From the NCBI RefSeq assembly GCF_019578655.1, contig NC_063259.1, positions 10,094,001 to 10,158,000 of the forward strand: a stretch of DNA of 64,000 nucleotides, in the 5' to 3' direction. Below are positions 48,901-61,179 of the stretch, piece by piece; the first letter of the stretch is position 1; each line of letters opens with the position of its first letter. Under the pieces are notes generated by a model, which saw nothing but the letters and a program-made list of their open reading frames with translations, was not told the origin of the DNA and ran no database searches. Origin of the DNA: Ricinus communis (Eukaryota > Streptophyta > Magnoliopsida > Malpighiales > Euphorbiaceae). The translations under genes were made by a program, and so were the position numbers.

Positions 48901-51900
48901 CCCCTCTTACGGATTGTTTTCTCATATTAAAAAATTTACACCTTCTATGAGGCTGTTTTCTTAGACTCGCAATTACACTACTTTTACGGGGTTGTTTTCT
49001 CAAATTCATAAATATACAAGTTTTACAGGATTATTTTCATTATTTTGATAAATATACCACTTTTGCGGGGTCGTTTTCTCATATAAAATTATTAGCAATA
49101 TTATGGGGTTGTTTTCTCAAATTCATAAATATAGACATTTTTTGTGGGGTTGTTTTCTTATATCGACAAATATACCCCTTTTACGGTGTTGTTTTCTCAT
49201 ATTATAAAATTAACCCATTTAAGGGGTTGTTTTCTCATACTCACAAACATACTAAAATTACGGGGTTATTTCCTCCGATTGATAAATATTACCCGTATTA
49301 CGGGGTTATTTTCTCATATTAATAAATTTACCCCTTTTAAGAGGTTGTTTTCTCTGATGCGTAATTACACTACATTTATGGGGTTGTATTCCCAGATTCA
49401 TAAATATACACGTTTTATAGGATTATTTTCTTATATTGATAAATAAACTATTTTTACGGGGTTGTTTGCTCACATTCAAAAATATACACATTTTACGGAG
49501 TTATTTTCTTATATTGATAAATATATCACTTTTGCTTGGTCGTTTTCTCATATTAAATTATTAGCATTATTATGGTGTTATTTTGTTAAATTCATAAATT
49601 CACACGTTTTACGGGGTTATTTTTTTATATCGGCAAATATACCCATTTTATGGGTTTATTTTCTCTAAAATTAACCCATTTATGAGGTTGTTTTCCCATA
49701 TTCACAAATATACCAAAATTACGGGGTTACTGTGATAGATAAATATCCCCGTATTACAGGGTTGTTTTCTAATTTTTATAAATATACCCCTTCTACGGGT
49801 TGTTTTCTCATATTAAAAAATTTACACCTTCTACGAGGATATTTTCTCAGACTTGCAATTACACTACTTTTACGAGGTTGTTTTCTCAAATTCATAAATA
49901 TACACGTTTTCCGGAGTTATTTTCTTATTTTGATAATATACCATTTTTACGGGGTCGTTTTCTCATATTATATTAATAGCACTATTATGAGGTTATATTC
50001 TCAAATTCATAAATATATACGTTTTTTACGGGGTTATTTTCTTATATCGACAAATATACCCCTTTTACAAGGTTGTTTTCTCATACTCTAAAATTAACCC
50101 ATTTAAGAGATTGTTTTTCCATACTCACAAATATACCAAGATTACAAGGTTATTTTCTCCAATTGATAAATATCCCCGTATTACGGGCTTGTTTTCTAAT
50201 ATTTATAAATATACTCATCTTACGAGATTGTTTTCTCATATTAAAAAACTTACCACTTCTTCGACGCTGTTTTCTGAGACTCGCAATTACGCTACTTTTA
50301 CGGGGTTGTTTTCTCAGATTCATAAATATACACATTTTATGGGGTTATTTTCTTATTTTGGTAAATATACCACTTTTACAGCGTCGTTCTCTCATATTAA
50401 ATTATTATCACTATTATGGGGTTGTTTTCTCAAATTCATAAATATACACATTTTTTATGGGGTTGTTTTCTTATATCGACAAATATACCCCTTTTACGAT
50501 GTTATTTTCTCACATTATAAAATTAACCCATTTAAGGGGTTGTTTTCTCATACTGAGAAACATACCAAAATTACAAGGTTATTTTCTCTGATTGATAAAT
50601 ATCTCCGTATTACGGCGTTGTTTCTCATATTAAAAAATATACCCCTTGTACGAGGCTGTTTTCTAAGACTCGCAATTACACTACTTTTACAGGCTTGTTT
50701 TATTAAATTCATAAATTTTCACGTTTTACAGAGTTACTTTCTTATATCAACAAACATACCCCTTTGACAAGGTTGTTTCCTCATACTCTAAAATTAATCC
50801 ATTTAAGGGGTTGTTTTCTCATACTCACAAATATACCAAAATTACGGAGTTATTTTCTAATATTTATAAATATACCCCTCTTACGAGGTCGTTTTCTTAT
50901 ATTAATAAATTTAACCCTTGTACGAGATTGTTTCCTCAAACTCGCAACTACACTACTTTTATGGGATTATTTTTTCATATTCATAAATATACACGTTTTA
51001 CGGGGTTATTTTCTTATAGGGTCGTTTTCTCATATTAAATTATTTGCACTATTATGGGATTGTTTTCTCAAATTCATAAATATACACGTTATATAGGCTT
51101 ATTTTCTTATATCGACAAATATACCAGTTCTACGGGGTTGTTTTCTTATATTATAAAATTAACCCATTTAAGGGATCGTTTTCTCATATTATAAAATTAA
51201 TCCATTTAAGGGATTGTTTTCTCATACTCAGAAATATACCAATATTACGGGATTATATTCTCCGATTGATAAATATCCCCGTATTACGAGGTTATTTTAT
51301 CATATTACAAAGTTTACCCTTGTACGTTGCTGTTTTTTCAAACTCGCAATTACACTACTTTTACGGAGTTGTTTTCTCAGATTCATAAATATACACGTTT
51401 TACGTGTTTATTTTCTTATAGTGATAAATATACCACTTTTATGGGGTCGTTTTCTCATATTAAATTATTAGCATTATTATGGCGATGTTTTCTCAAATTC
51501 AAAAATATATACGTTTTACAGGGTTATTTTCTTATTTAAATACTCTTTTTACGGAATTATTTTCTCATACTTTAAAATTAACCCATTAAATGGGTTATTT
51601 TCCCATACTCACAAACATACCAAAATTACGGGGTTACATTCTCCGATTGATAAATTTTTCCATATTACAGGGTTGTTTCTTCATATCAAAAAATTTACCC
51701 CTTCTACGAGGCTGTTTTCTCAAACTCTAAATTACAATACTTTTACGGGGTTGTTTTCTCATATTCATAAATATACACGTTTTACAGGGTTATTTTCTTA
51801 TTTTAATAAATATAACACTTTTATGGGGTCATTTTCTCAGAATAAATTATTAGCACTATTATGGTGTTGTTTTCTCAAATTCATAAATATACACGTTTCA

Positions 51901-54900
51901 CGGGGTTAATTTCTTATATCAACAAATATACCCATTTTACGGGGTTGTTTTCTCATATTATAAAATTAATCCATTTAAGGGGTTGTTTTCTCATATTAAG
52001 AAATTTATCCCTTCTACGAGGCTATTTTCTCAGACTCACAACTACACTACTTTTACGGGGTTGGTTTCTCAGATTCATAAATATACACGTTTTATGGGGT
52101 TATTTCTTATATTGATAAATATACCACTTTTAAGGGACTATTTTCTCATATTAAATTATTAGCACTATTATGGGATTATTTTCTCAAATTCATAAATATA
52201 TACGGTTTACGGGGTTATTTTCTTATATCCACAAATATATGCCATTTATAGGGTTGTTTTCTCATATTGTAAAATTAACCTATTTAAGGAGTTGTTTTCT
52301 CATACTCACAAATATACCAAAAGTACCGGTTGTTTTCTCAGATTCATAAATATACACTTTTACGAGCTGATTTTCTCATATTAAATTATTAGCACTATTA
52401 TGGGGTTGTTTTATCAAATTCATAAATTCACAAGTTTTACGAGGTTATTTTTTAATATCGATAAATATACCCCTTTTACGGGGTTGTTTTCTCATACTCT
52501 AAAATTAACCCATTTAAGGGGTTGTTTTCCCAAACTCACAAATAAACCAAAATTACGGGGTTATTTTCTCTGATTGATAAATATCCCCGTATTATGGTGT
52601 TGTTTTCTCGTATTAAAAAATTTACCTCTTTTACGAGGCTGTTTTCTTAGAGTCGCAATTACACTACTTTTACGGGGTTGTTTTCTCTAATTCCTAAACA
52701 TACACATTTTCAGAGTTATTTTCTTATATTGATTAATATACCACTTTTATGGGGTCATTTTTTCATATTAAATTATTAGTACGATTATGGTGTTGTTTAT
52801 CAAATTCATAAATGTACACGTTTTATGGGGTTATTTTCTTATATAGACAAATATAACCCTTTTACGGGTTGTTTTCTCATTTTATAAAATTAACCCATTT
52901 AAGGGGTTGTTTTCGCATACTCACAAATATACTAAAATTACGGGTTATTTTCTCTGATTGATAAATATCCCCGTATTACGGGGTTGTTTTCTAATATTTA
53001 TAAATATATCTCTCTTAGGGTGTTGTTTTCTCATATTAAAAATTTACCCTTTCTACAAGCCTGTTTTCTCAAACTCGCATTTACGCTACTTTTACGGGGT
53101 TATTTTCTCAGATTCATAAATATAGACGCTTTATGGGGTTATTTTCTTACATTCATAAATATACCACTTTTACGGGGTTCTTTTCTCATATTAAATTATT
53201 AGCACTATTATGGGGTTGTTTTTTCAAATTTATAAATATACACATTTTACGGAATTATTTTCTTATATCGAAAAATATACCCGTTTTACGGGGATGTTTT
53301 CTCATATTATAAAATTAACCCATTTAAGGTGTTGTTCTCTCATACTCACAAATATACCAAAGTTACGGGGTAATTTTTTCCGATTGATAAATATCACTGT
53401 ATTACGGGGTTGTTTTCTAATATTTATAAATATACCCCTCTAACGAGGTTGTTTTCTCATACTAAAAATATTACCGCTTCTACAAAGCTGTTTTCTCAGA
53501 CTCACATTTACACTACTTTTACGGGGTTGTTTTATCAGATTCATAAATATACACGTTTTGTGGAGTTATTTTCTTATATTGATTAATATACCACTTTTAC
53601 GGGTCGTTTTCTCATATTAAATTATTAGCACTATTATGGGGTTGTTTTGTCAAATTCATAAATATATACGTTTCTCAGGGTTATTTTCTTATATGGACAA
53701 ATATACCCTTTTTACAAGGTTGTTTTCTCATATTGTAAAATTAACCTATTTAAGGGGTTATTTTCTTATACTCACAAATATACCAAAAGTACGGGTTATT
53801 TTCTTATATTTATTAATATACCACTTTTAAGGGGTAGTTTTCTCATACTCACTAATATACCAAAAAATTATGGGGTTATTTTCTTCGGTTGATAAATATG
53901 TCCGTATCACGGGGTTGTCTTCTCCTATTAAAAAATTTATCCCTTCTACGAGGCTGTTTTCTCAAACTCGTAATTACACTACTTTTACGAGGTTATTTTC
54001 TCAAATTCATAAATATACACGCTTTACATGGTTATTTTCTTATATTGATAAATGTACAACTTGTACGGGGTCATTTTCTCATATTAAATCATTAGCACTA
54101 TTATGGGGTTATTTTGTCTAATTCATAAATATACACGTTTTACGGGGCTATTTTCTTATACCGACAAATATACTCCTTTTACAGGGTTTTTTTCTCATAT
54201 TATAAAATTAACCCATTTAAGGGGTTGTTTTCTCATACTCACAAATATACCAAAATTACGGGTTATTTTCTTCGGTTGAAAATATATCCGTAGTACGGGG
54301 TTGTCTTCTCCTATTAAAAAATTTATCCCTTCTACGAGGCTGTTTTCTCAAACTCGTAATTACACTACTTTTACGAGGTTGTTTTCTCAAATTCATAAAT
54401 ATACACGCTTTACTTGGTTATTTTATTATATTGATAAATGTACAACTTGTACGGGGTCGTTTTCTCATATTAAATTATTAGCACTATTATGGGGTTGTTT
54501 TGTCTAATTCATAAATATACATGTTTTACGGGGCTATTTTCTTATGTCGACAAATATACCTCTTTTACGAGATTGTTTTCTCATATTATAAAATTAAACC
54601 ATTTAAGGGGTTGTTTTCTCATACAAATATACCAGAATTACAGGGTTATTTTCTCATATTAGAAAATTTACCCCTTTTGCAAGACTGCTTTCTCACACTC
54701 GCAATTACACTACTTTTACGGGGTTATTTTCTTATACTGATAAATATACCACTTTTACGAGGTCATTTTCTCATATTAAATTAGTAGCACTATTATGGGG
54801 TTGTTTTGTCAAATTCATAAATTTACACGTTTTACTGGATTACTTTTTAATATCGACAAATATACCCCTTTTACGGGGTTGTTTTCTCGTACTCTAAAAT

Positions 54901-56555
54901 TAACCCATTTAAGGGGTTATTTTCCCAAACTCACAAATAAACCAAAATTTTGGGGTTATTTTCTCCGATTGATTAATTTCCCTATATTATGGGGTTGTTC
55001 TCTCATATTAAGAAATTTACCTCTTCTATGAGGTTGTTTTCTCATAGTCGCAATTCCACTACTTTTACGGGGTTATTTCCTCAGATTGATAAATATATAC
55101 GTTTTCGGAGTTTCTTTTCTATATTGATAAATATACCACTTTTACGGGGTCGTTTTCTCATATTAAATTATTAGCACTATTATAGTGTTGTTTTGTCAAA
55201 TTCATAAATATACACGTTTTACGGGGTTATTTTCTTATATCAACAAATATACCCATTTTACGGGGTTGTTTTGTCATATTATAAAATTAACCCATTTAAG
55301 TGGTTGTTTTCGCATACTCATAAATATACCAAAATTATGGGGTTATTTTCTCTGATTGATAAATATCCCCGTATTACGGAGTTGTTTTCTAATATTTATA
55401 AATATATCTCTCTTACGGAGTTGTTTCTCATATTAAAAATTTACCCTTTATACGAGGCATTTTTCTCAAACTCGCAATTACGCTACTTTTACGGTGTTGT
55501 TTTCTCAGATTCATAAATATACACGTTTTACTGGGTTATTTTCTTATATTCATAAGTATACCAATTTTACGAGGTTGTTTTCTCATATTAAATCATTGCA
55601 TTATTCTGGGGTTGTTTTCTCAAATTTATAAATATACACGTTTTCCGAGATTATTTTCTTATATCGACAAATATACCCCTTTTATGGGGTTGTTTTCTCA
55701 TGTTCACAAATATAACAAAATTACGGGTTATTGTTTCCTATTTATAAGTATCATCGTATTACGGGGTTGTTTTCTTACATAAAAAAATTTACTCCTTCTG
55801 CGAGGCTGTTTTCTCGGACTCGCAATTACACTAATTTTACGGGGTTGATTTCTCATATTCATAAATATACATGTTTTACAGAGTTATTTTCTTATATTGA
55901 TAAATACACCACTTTCACAGGGTCATTTTATCTCATAATAAATTATTAGCACTATTACGGGGTTGTTTTATCAAATTCATAAATATACACGTTTTACGAG
56001 GTTATTTTCTTATATCGACAGAAATACCCATTTTACGGGGTTGTTTTCTCGTACTCACATATATGCCAAAATTACGGGGTTATTTTCTCCTATTGATAAA
56101 TATCATCGTATTACGGATTGCTTTCTTATATAAAAAAATTTACCCCTTCTACGAGGCTGTTTTCTCAGACTAACAATTACACTAATTTTACGGGGTTGTT
56201 TTCTTTGATTCATAAATATACAAGTTTTATAGGGTTATTTTTATATATTGATAAATATACCACTTTTACGGGATTGTTTCTTATTTTAAATTATTAGCAC
56301 TATTATGAGGTTGTTTTGTCAAATTCATAAATATACACGTTTTATGGGTTTATTTTCTTATATAGATAAATATACTCCTTTTACGGGGTCGTTTTCTTAT
56401 ATTATAAAATTAACCCATATAAGGTGTTGTTTTCTCATACTCACAAATATACCAAAATTATGGGGTTATATTCTCCGATTGATAAATATCCCCGTATTAC
56501 GGGGTTGTTTTCTAAATAGTGCACCGACACATCTTCATCAATGCTGTTTTTCGAC

Positions 56556-56641
56556 TGGAAGAACAGGCGGGTACAAAAGGAATTCAAGTACAAATTGCGG
56601 GGCGTCTTGACGGAAAAGAAATCGCGCGTGTCGAGTGGATT
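56556..56641 (+). pseudogene. rps3: Fragment of plastid ribosomal protein S3 gene
   Basis: Translation gives [20 protein letters not shown] then EIARVEWI, the conserved RNA-binding region of plastid uS3 (about 29 of roughly 218 residues). The reading stays open with no stop inside the fragment. It has no start and no flanking rps3 sequence, so it is a dead nuclear copy of plastid DNA. Homology ends at the Trp-Ile codons, where ndhH-like sequence begins. Confidence 0.88.
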
Positions 56642-56644
56642 ATT

Positions 56645-56760
56645 CGAATATCGATTAATTAGTAAAAAAACTTCTCCTACTTTTGAATTATCGAAACAAG
56701 AACTTTATGTGACAGTCGAAGCCTTAAAAGGAGAATTGGGGATTTTTCTGATAGGGGATT
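56645..56760 (+). pseudogene. ndhH: Fragment of plastid NADH dehydrogenase subunit H gene
   Basis: Translation gives [20 protein letters not shown] then [19 protein letters not shown], matching the C-terminal third of plastid NdhH (49-kDa subunit of the NDH complex). From family memory, Pro, Arg and Pro are expected where Thr, Thr and Leu occur, each explainable by one or two substitutions after transfer. The fragment ends as satellite resumes at 56,762. It is not functional. Confidence 0.88.
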
Positions 56761-59700
56761 AGTTTTACGGGGTTGTTTTCTCATACTCTAAAATTAACCC
56801 ATTTAAGAGGTTGTTTTTTCATACTCACAAATATACCAAAATTACAGGGTTATTCTCTCAGATTGATAAATATCCCCGTATTACAGGATTATTTTCTAAT
56901 ATTTATAAATGTACCCCTCTTAAGGGGTTGTTTTCTCATATTAAAAAATTACCCCTTCTACGAAGCTGTTTTCTCTGACTCGCAATTACACTACTTTTAC
57001 GGAGTTGTTCTCTCAGATTCATAAATATACATGTTTTACGAGGTTATTTCCTTATATTGATAAATATACCACTTTTATAAGGTCATCTTCTTATATTAAA
57101 TTATTAGCACTATTATGGAATTATTTTCTCAAATCATAAATATACACGTTTTACGAGGTTATATCGATAAATATACCCCTTTTACGGGGTAGTTTTCTCA
57201 TATTATAAAATTAACCCATTTAAGTGGTTGTTTTCTCATACTCACAAACATACCAAAGTTACATGGTTATTTTCTCTGATTGATAAATATCCCCGTATTA
57301 CGGAGTTGTTTTCTAATATTTATAAATATACCCCTCTAACGAGTTTGTTTTCTCAAACTAAAAAAATTACCCCTTTTACGAGGCTGTTTTCTCATACTCA
57401 CAATTACACTAATTTACGTGGTTGCTTCCTCAGATACATAAATATACATATTTTACGGGGTTATTTTTTTTATATTAATAAATATACGATTTTACGGGGT
57501 TGTTTTCTCATATTAAATTATTAGCACTATTATGGTATTGTTTTCTAAAATTCATAAATATACACGTTCCATGGGGTAATTTTCTTATATCGACAAATAT
57601 ACCCTTTTTACGGGGTTGTTTTCTCATATTATAAAATCAACCCATTTAAGGGGTTGCTTTCTCATACTCACAAATATACCAAAATAACAGGGTCATTTTC
57701 TCCAATTGATAAATATCCCCATATTACAGGGTTGTTTTCTCATATTAAAGAGTTTACCCCTTCTACGAGGCTTTTCTCTCAAACTCGCAGTTACACTACT
57801 TTTATAGGGTTGTTTTTTTAGATTCATAAATATACACGTTTTCAGGGTTATTTTCTTACATAGATTAATATACCACTTTTACTAGGTCGTTTTCTCATAT
57901 TAAATTATTAGCACTATTATGAAGTTGTTTTGTCAAATTCATAAATATACACGTTATACGGGATTATTTTCTTATACCGACTAATATACCCCTTTTACAG
58001 GGTTGTTTTCTTATATTATAAAATTAACCCATTTAAGGGGTTGTTTTCTCATACTCATAAATATAGCAAAAGTACGGGGTTATTTTCTCCGATTGATAAA
58101 TATCTCCATATTACGGGGTTATTTTCTCATATTAAAAAATTTACCCCTTCTACGAGGCTGTTTTCTCAGACTCGCAATTACACTACTTTTATAAGGTTGT
58201 TTTTTCAAATACATAAATATACACGTTTTACCGGGTTATTTTCTTATATTGATAAATATACTACTTTTACAGAGTCGTTTTCTCATATTAAATTATTAGC
58301 AGTATTATGGGGTTGTTTTGTCAAATTTATAAATATACACATTTTACGGGGTTATTTTCTTATATCGACAAATATACCCCTTTTACAGGGTTGTTTTCTC
58401 ATATTATAAAATTAAACCATTTAAGGGGTTGTTTTCTCATACTCATTAATATACCAAAATCATGGGGTTATTTTCTCCGATTGATAAATATCCCCGTATT
58501 ACGGGGTTATTTTTCGTATTAAAAAATTTACCCCCTTTTACGACACTGTTTTCTCAAACTCACAATTACACTACTTTTACGGGGTTGTTTTCTCAGATTC
58601 ATAAATATACACATTTTATGGGGTTATTTTCTTATAATGATAAATATACCACTTTTACAGGGTCGTTTTCTCATTTTAAATTATTAGCACTATTATGGAG
58701 TTATTTTGTCAGATTCATAAATATACACGTTTTACGACATTATTTTCTTATACCAACAAATATACCCCTTTTGCGGGGTTATTTTCTTATATCAACAAAT
58801 ATACCCCTTTTACGAGGTTGTTCTCTCATATTATAAAATTAACCCATTTAAGGGGTTGTTTTCGCCTACTCATAAATATACCAAAAGTACGAGGTTATTT
58901 TCTTCGATTGATAAATATCCCCGTATATGGGGTTATTTTCTGATATTAAAAAATTTACCCCTTCTACGAGGCTGTTTTCTCAGACTTGCAATTACACTAC
59001 TTTTATGGGGTTGTTTTCTCATATTCATAAATATACACGTTTTACGGGGTTATTTTCTTATATTGATAAGTACAACACTTTTACGGGGTCGTTTTCTCAT
59101 ATTAAATTATTAGCACTATTATGGAGTTGTTTTCTCAAATTCATAAATATACACGTTTTATGGAATTATTTTCTTATATCGATAAATATACCCCTTTTGT
59201 GGGGTTGTTTTCTCATATTATAAAATTAAACCATTTAAGGGGTTGTTTTCTCATACTCACAAATATACCAAAATCATGGGGTTATGTTCTGTGATTGGTA
59301 AATATCCCCGTATTACGGGTTTGTTTTCTCATATGAAAAAATTTACTCCTTCTATGAAGCTGTTTTCTCAGACTCGCAATTACACTATTTTTACAGGGTT
59401 ATTTTCACAAATATACATGTTTTACGGAGTTATTTTCTTATATTAATAAATATACAACTTTTACGGGGTCGTTTTCTCATATTAAATTATTAGCATTATT
59501 ATGGGGTTGTTTTTTCAAATTCATAAATATGCACATTTTACGGGGGTTATTTCCTTATATCGACAAATATACACCTTTTACGGGGTTGTTTTCTCATATT
59601 CAAAAATTATACCATTTAAGTGGTTGTTTTCTCGTACTCAAAAATATACCAACATTACAGAGTTATTTTCTCCGATTGATTAATACTCTTGTATTACGGG

Positions 59701-60365
59701 GTTGTTTTCTAATATTTATAAATATACCCCTCTAACGGTGTTGTTTTCTCATACTAAAAAATTTACCCCTTTTATGAGGTTGTTTTCTCATACTCGCAAT
59801 TACACTACTTTTACGAGGTTGTTTTCTCAGATTCATAAATATACATGTTTTACGGGGTTATTTTTTTACATTGATAAATATACCACTTTGACGGGGTCGT
59901 TTTCTCATATTAAATTATTAGCACTATTATGGTGTTGTTTTCTCAAATTCATAAATATACACGTTTCATGGAGTTATTTTCTTATATTGACAATTATACC
60001 CCTTTTACGGGGTTGTTTTCTCATATTATAAAATTAACCCATTTAAGGGGTTGTTTTCTCATACTCACAAATATACAAAAATTACGGGGTTATTTTCTCC
60101 AATTGATAAATATCCTCGTATTATGGGGTTGTTTTCTCATATTAAGAAGTTTACTCCTTCTACGAGGTTGTTTCCTCAAACTCACAATTACATTACTTTT
60201 ACGGGGTTATTTTCTCAGATTCATAAATATGCACGTTTTACGGGGTTATTTTCTTATATCGATAAATATACCACTTTTACTGGGTCGTTTTCTCATATTA
60301 AATTATTAGCACTATTATGGGATTGTTTTCTCAAATTTATAAATATACACGTTTTACGGGGTTAT

Positions 60366-60482
60366 CTAATGCCATGACTTGAGACTTGTATGTAGGCCAT
60401 TGGCCCTATCATTTCTAAGAAAGCATCTTCTACGAAGTCCTATTTAAAATAAGAAGCATGGCTTCACTCCCCCTCAGACCCT
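60366..60482. other. Unidentified insert of about 117 bp in the satellite
   Basis: The monomer is interrupted after ACGGGGTTAT, and its tail (TTTCTTATATCGACAAATA) resumes about 117 bp later. The insert is of ordinary base composition (for example GGCCATTGGCCCTATCATTT and GCTTCACTCCCCCTCAGACC) and shows no satellite motif. No target duplication is evident. Given the plastid insert 3.6 kb away, organelle filler DNA is possible, but I cannot identify the source. Confidence 0.6.
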
Positions 60483-60782
60483 TTTCTTATATCGACAAAT
60501 ATACCCCTTTTACGGGGTTATTTTCTCATATTGTAAAATTAACCCATTTAAGGGGTTATTTTCTCATACTCACAAATATACCATAATTACGGGGTTATTT
60601 TCTCAGATTGATAAATATTCCCGTATTACAGGGTTATTTTCTCATAATAAAAATTTACCCATTCTACGAGGCTATTTTCTTAGACTCGCAGTTACACTAC
60701 TCTTACGGGGTTATTTTCTCAGATTCATAAATATACACGTTTTACTGGATCATTTTTCCATATTAAATTATTAGCACTATTA

Positions 60783-61179
60783 TAGAGGGGCATATTTATG
60801 AGTTTGAGAAAACGACCCCCCTAAGAGGGTTATATTTATTAGTATGAGGAAACAACCCTTAAGTGGGGTATATTTATGAGTATGAGAAAATAATCTCATA
60901 AGAGTGGTATATTTCTGCCTATGAGAAAATATCCCCGTAGGAGGGGTATATAATTAAATATAAGAAAATAACTACATAAAGGGGTATATTTAGTGAATAT
61001 GAGAAAACATTCTTTTAAGAGGGGTATATTTGTAAGTGTGAGAAAACAACTCCTAAGTGAGGTACATTTGTGAGTGTGATAAAACAACCACCTACAAGAG
61101 ATATATTTATGAGTGTAAGGAAATAACCGCTTAAATAGGGTATATTTGTGATTGCAAGAAAATAATCCCATAAGAGTGG
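60783..61179 (-). repeat. Inverted block of the 39-bp satellite
   Basis: At 60,783 the array polarity flips: ten monomers and a partial one run with reverse-complement consensus (GAGGGGTATATTTGTGAGTA... then GAGAAAACAACC). These monomers differ from each other more than those inside the main array and show no fixed order, as expected at the ageing edge of a satellite. The block ends where the gypsy LTR begins at 61,180. Confidence 0.92.

Larger units (their letters stand above)
56515..56762 (+). other. Chimeric plastid-derived insert (NUPT) in the satellite
   Basis: About 248 bp of non-satellite sequence replaces part of a monomer. It contains a fragment matching plastid rps3 and, directly fused, a fragment matching plastid ndhH, both in plus orientation. 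The first 40 bp (about 56,515-56,555) I cannot place. In plastid genomes rps3 lies in the S10-type ribosomal cluster and ndhH in the small single-copy region, so the two pieces are not neighbours and were joined during or before insertion. Confidence 0.85.
45989..60782 (+). repeat. 39-bp satellite array, decamer higher-order (type 2)
   Basis: The array is built from about ten distinguishable monomers of 37-41 bp in fixed order. Heads in sequence are TACACGTTTTACGGGG, TACCCCTTTTACGGGG, TTAACCCATTTAAGGGG, TACCAAAATTACGGGG, TCCCCGTATTACGGGG, TTACCCCTTCTACGAGG, TACACTACTTTTACGGGG, TACACGTTTTACGGGG again, TACCACTTTTACGGGGTCG and TTAGCACTATTATGGGG. The whole is about 390 bp. The last head recurs near 58,283, 58,683, 59,105, 59,490, 59,913 and 60,303. 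Some repeats carry an eleventh monomer (TAATATTTATAAATA tail with CCCCTCTTACG head), and some lack several. Two foreign inserts interrupt it (56,515-56,762 and 60,366-60,482). No gene is supported. Confidence 0.95.

Noticed and set aside
56305..56762. Open frames running from satellite into the plastid insert
   Set aside because: They mix repeat and plastid frames by chance. The rps3 and ndhH pieces are fragments without start or ends.
18955..60782. CRISPR-like appearance of regular short repeats
   Set aside because: The array is contiguous tandem repeat without unique spacers, in a plant nuclear context with LTR elements and no cas genes.
18955..61179. Dozens of long open frames with 13-residue repeats (up to 479 codons)
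   Set aside because: They follow from a 39-bp period with no stop in three frames, overlap each other on both strands, break at every 1-2-bp indel, and start at arbitrary ATGs inside the repeat.
60783..61179. Possible telomere or subtelomere junction at the array edge
   Set aside because: No TTTAGGG-type repeats are present. The inverted monomers belong to the same 39-bp satellite.
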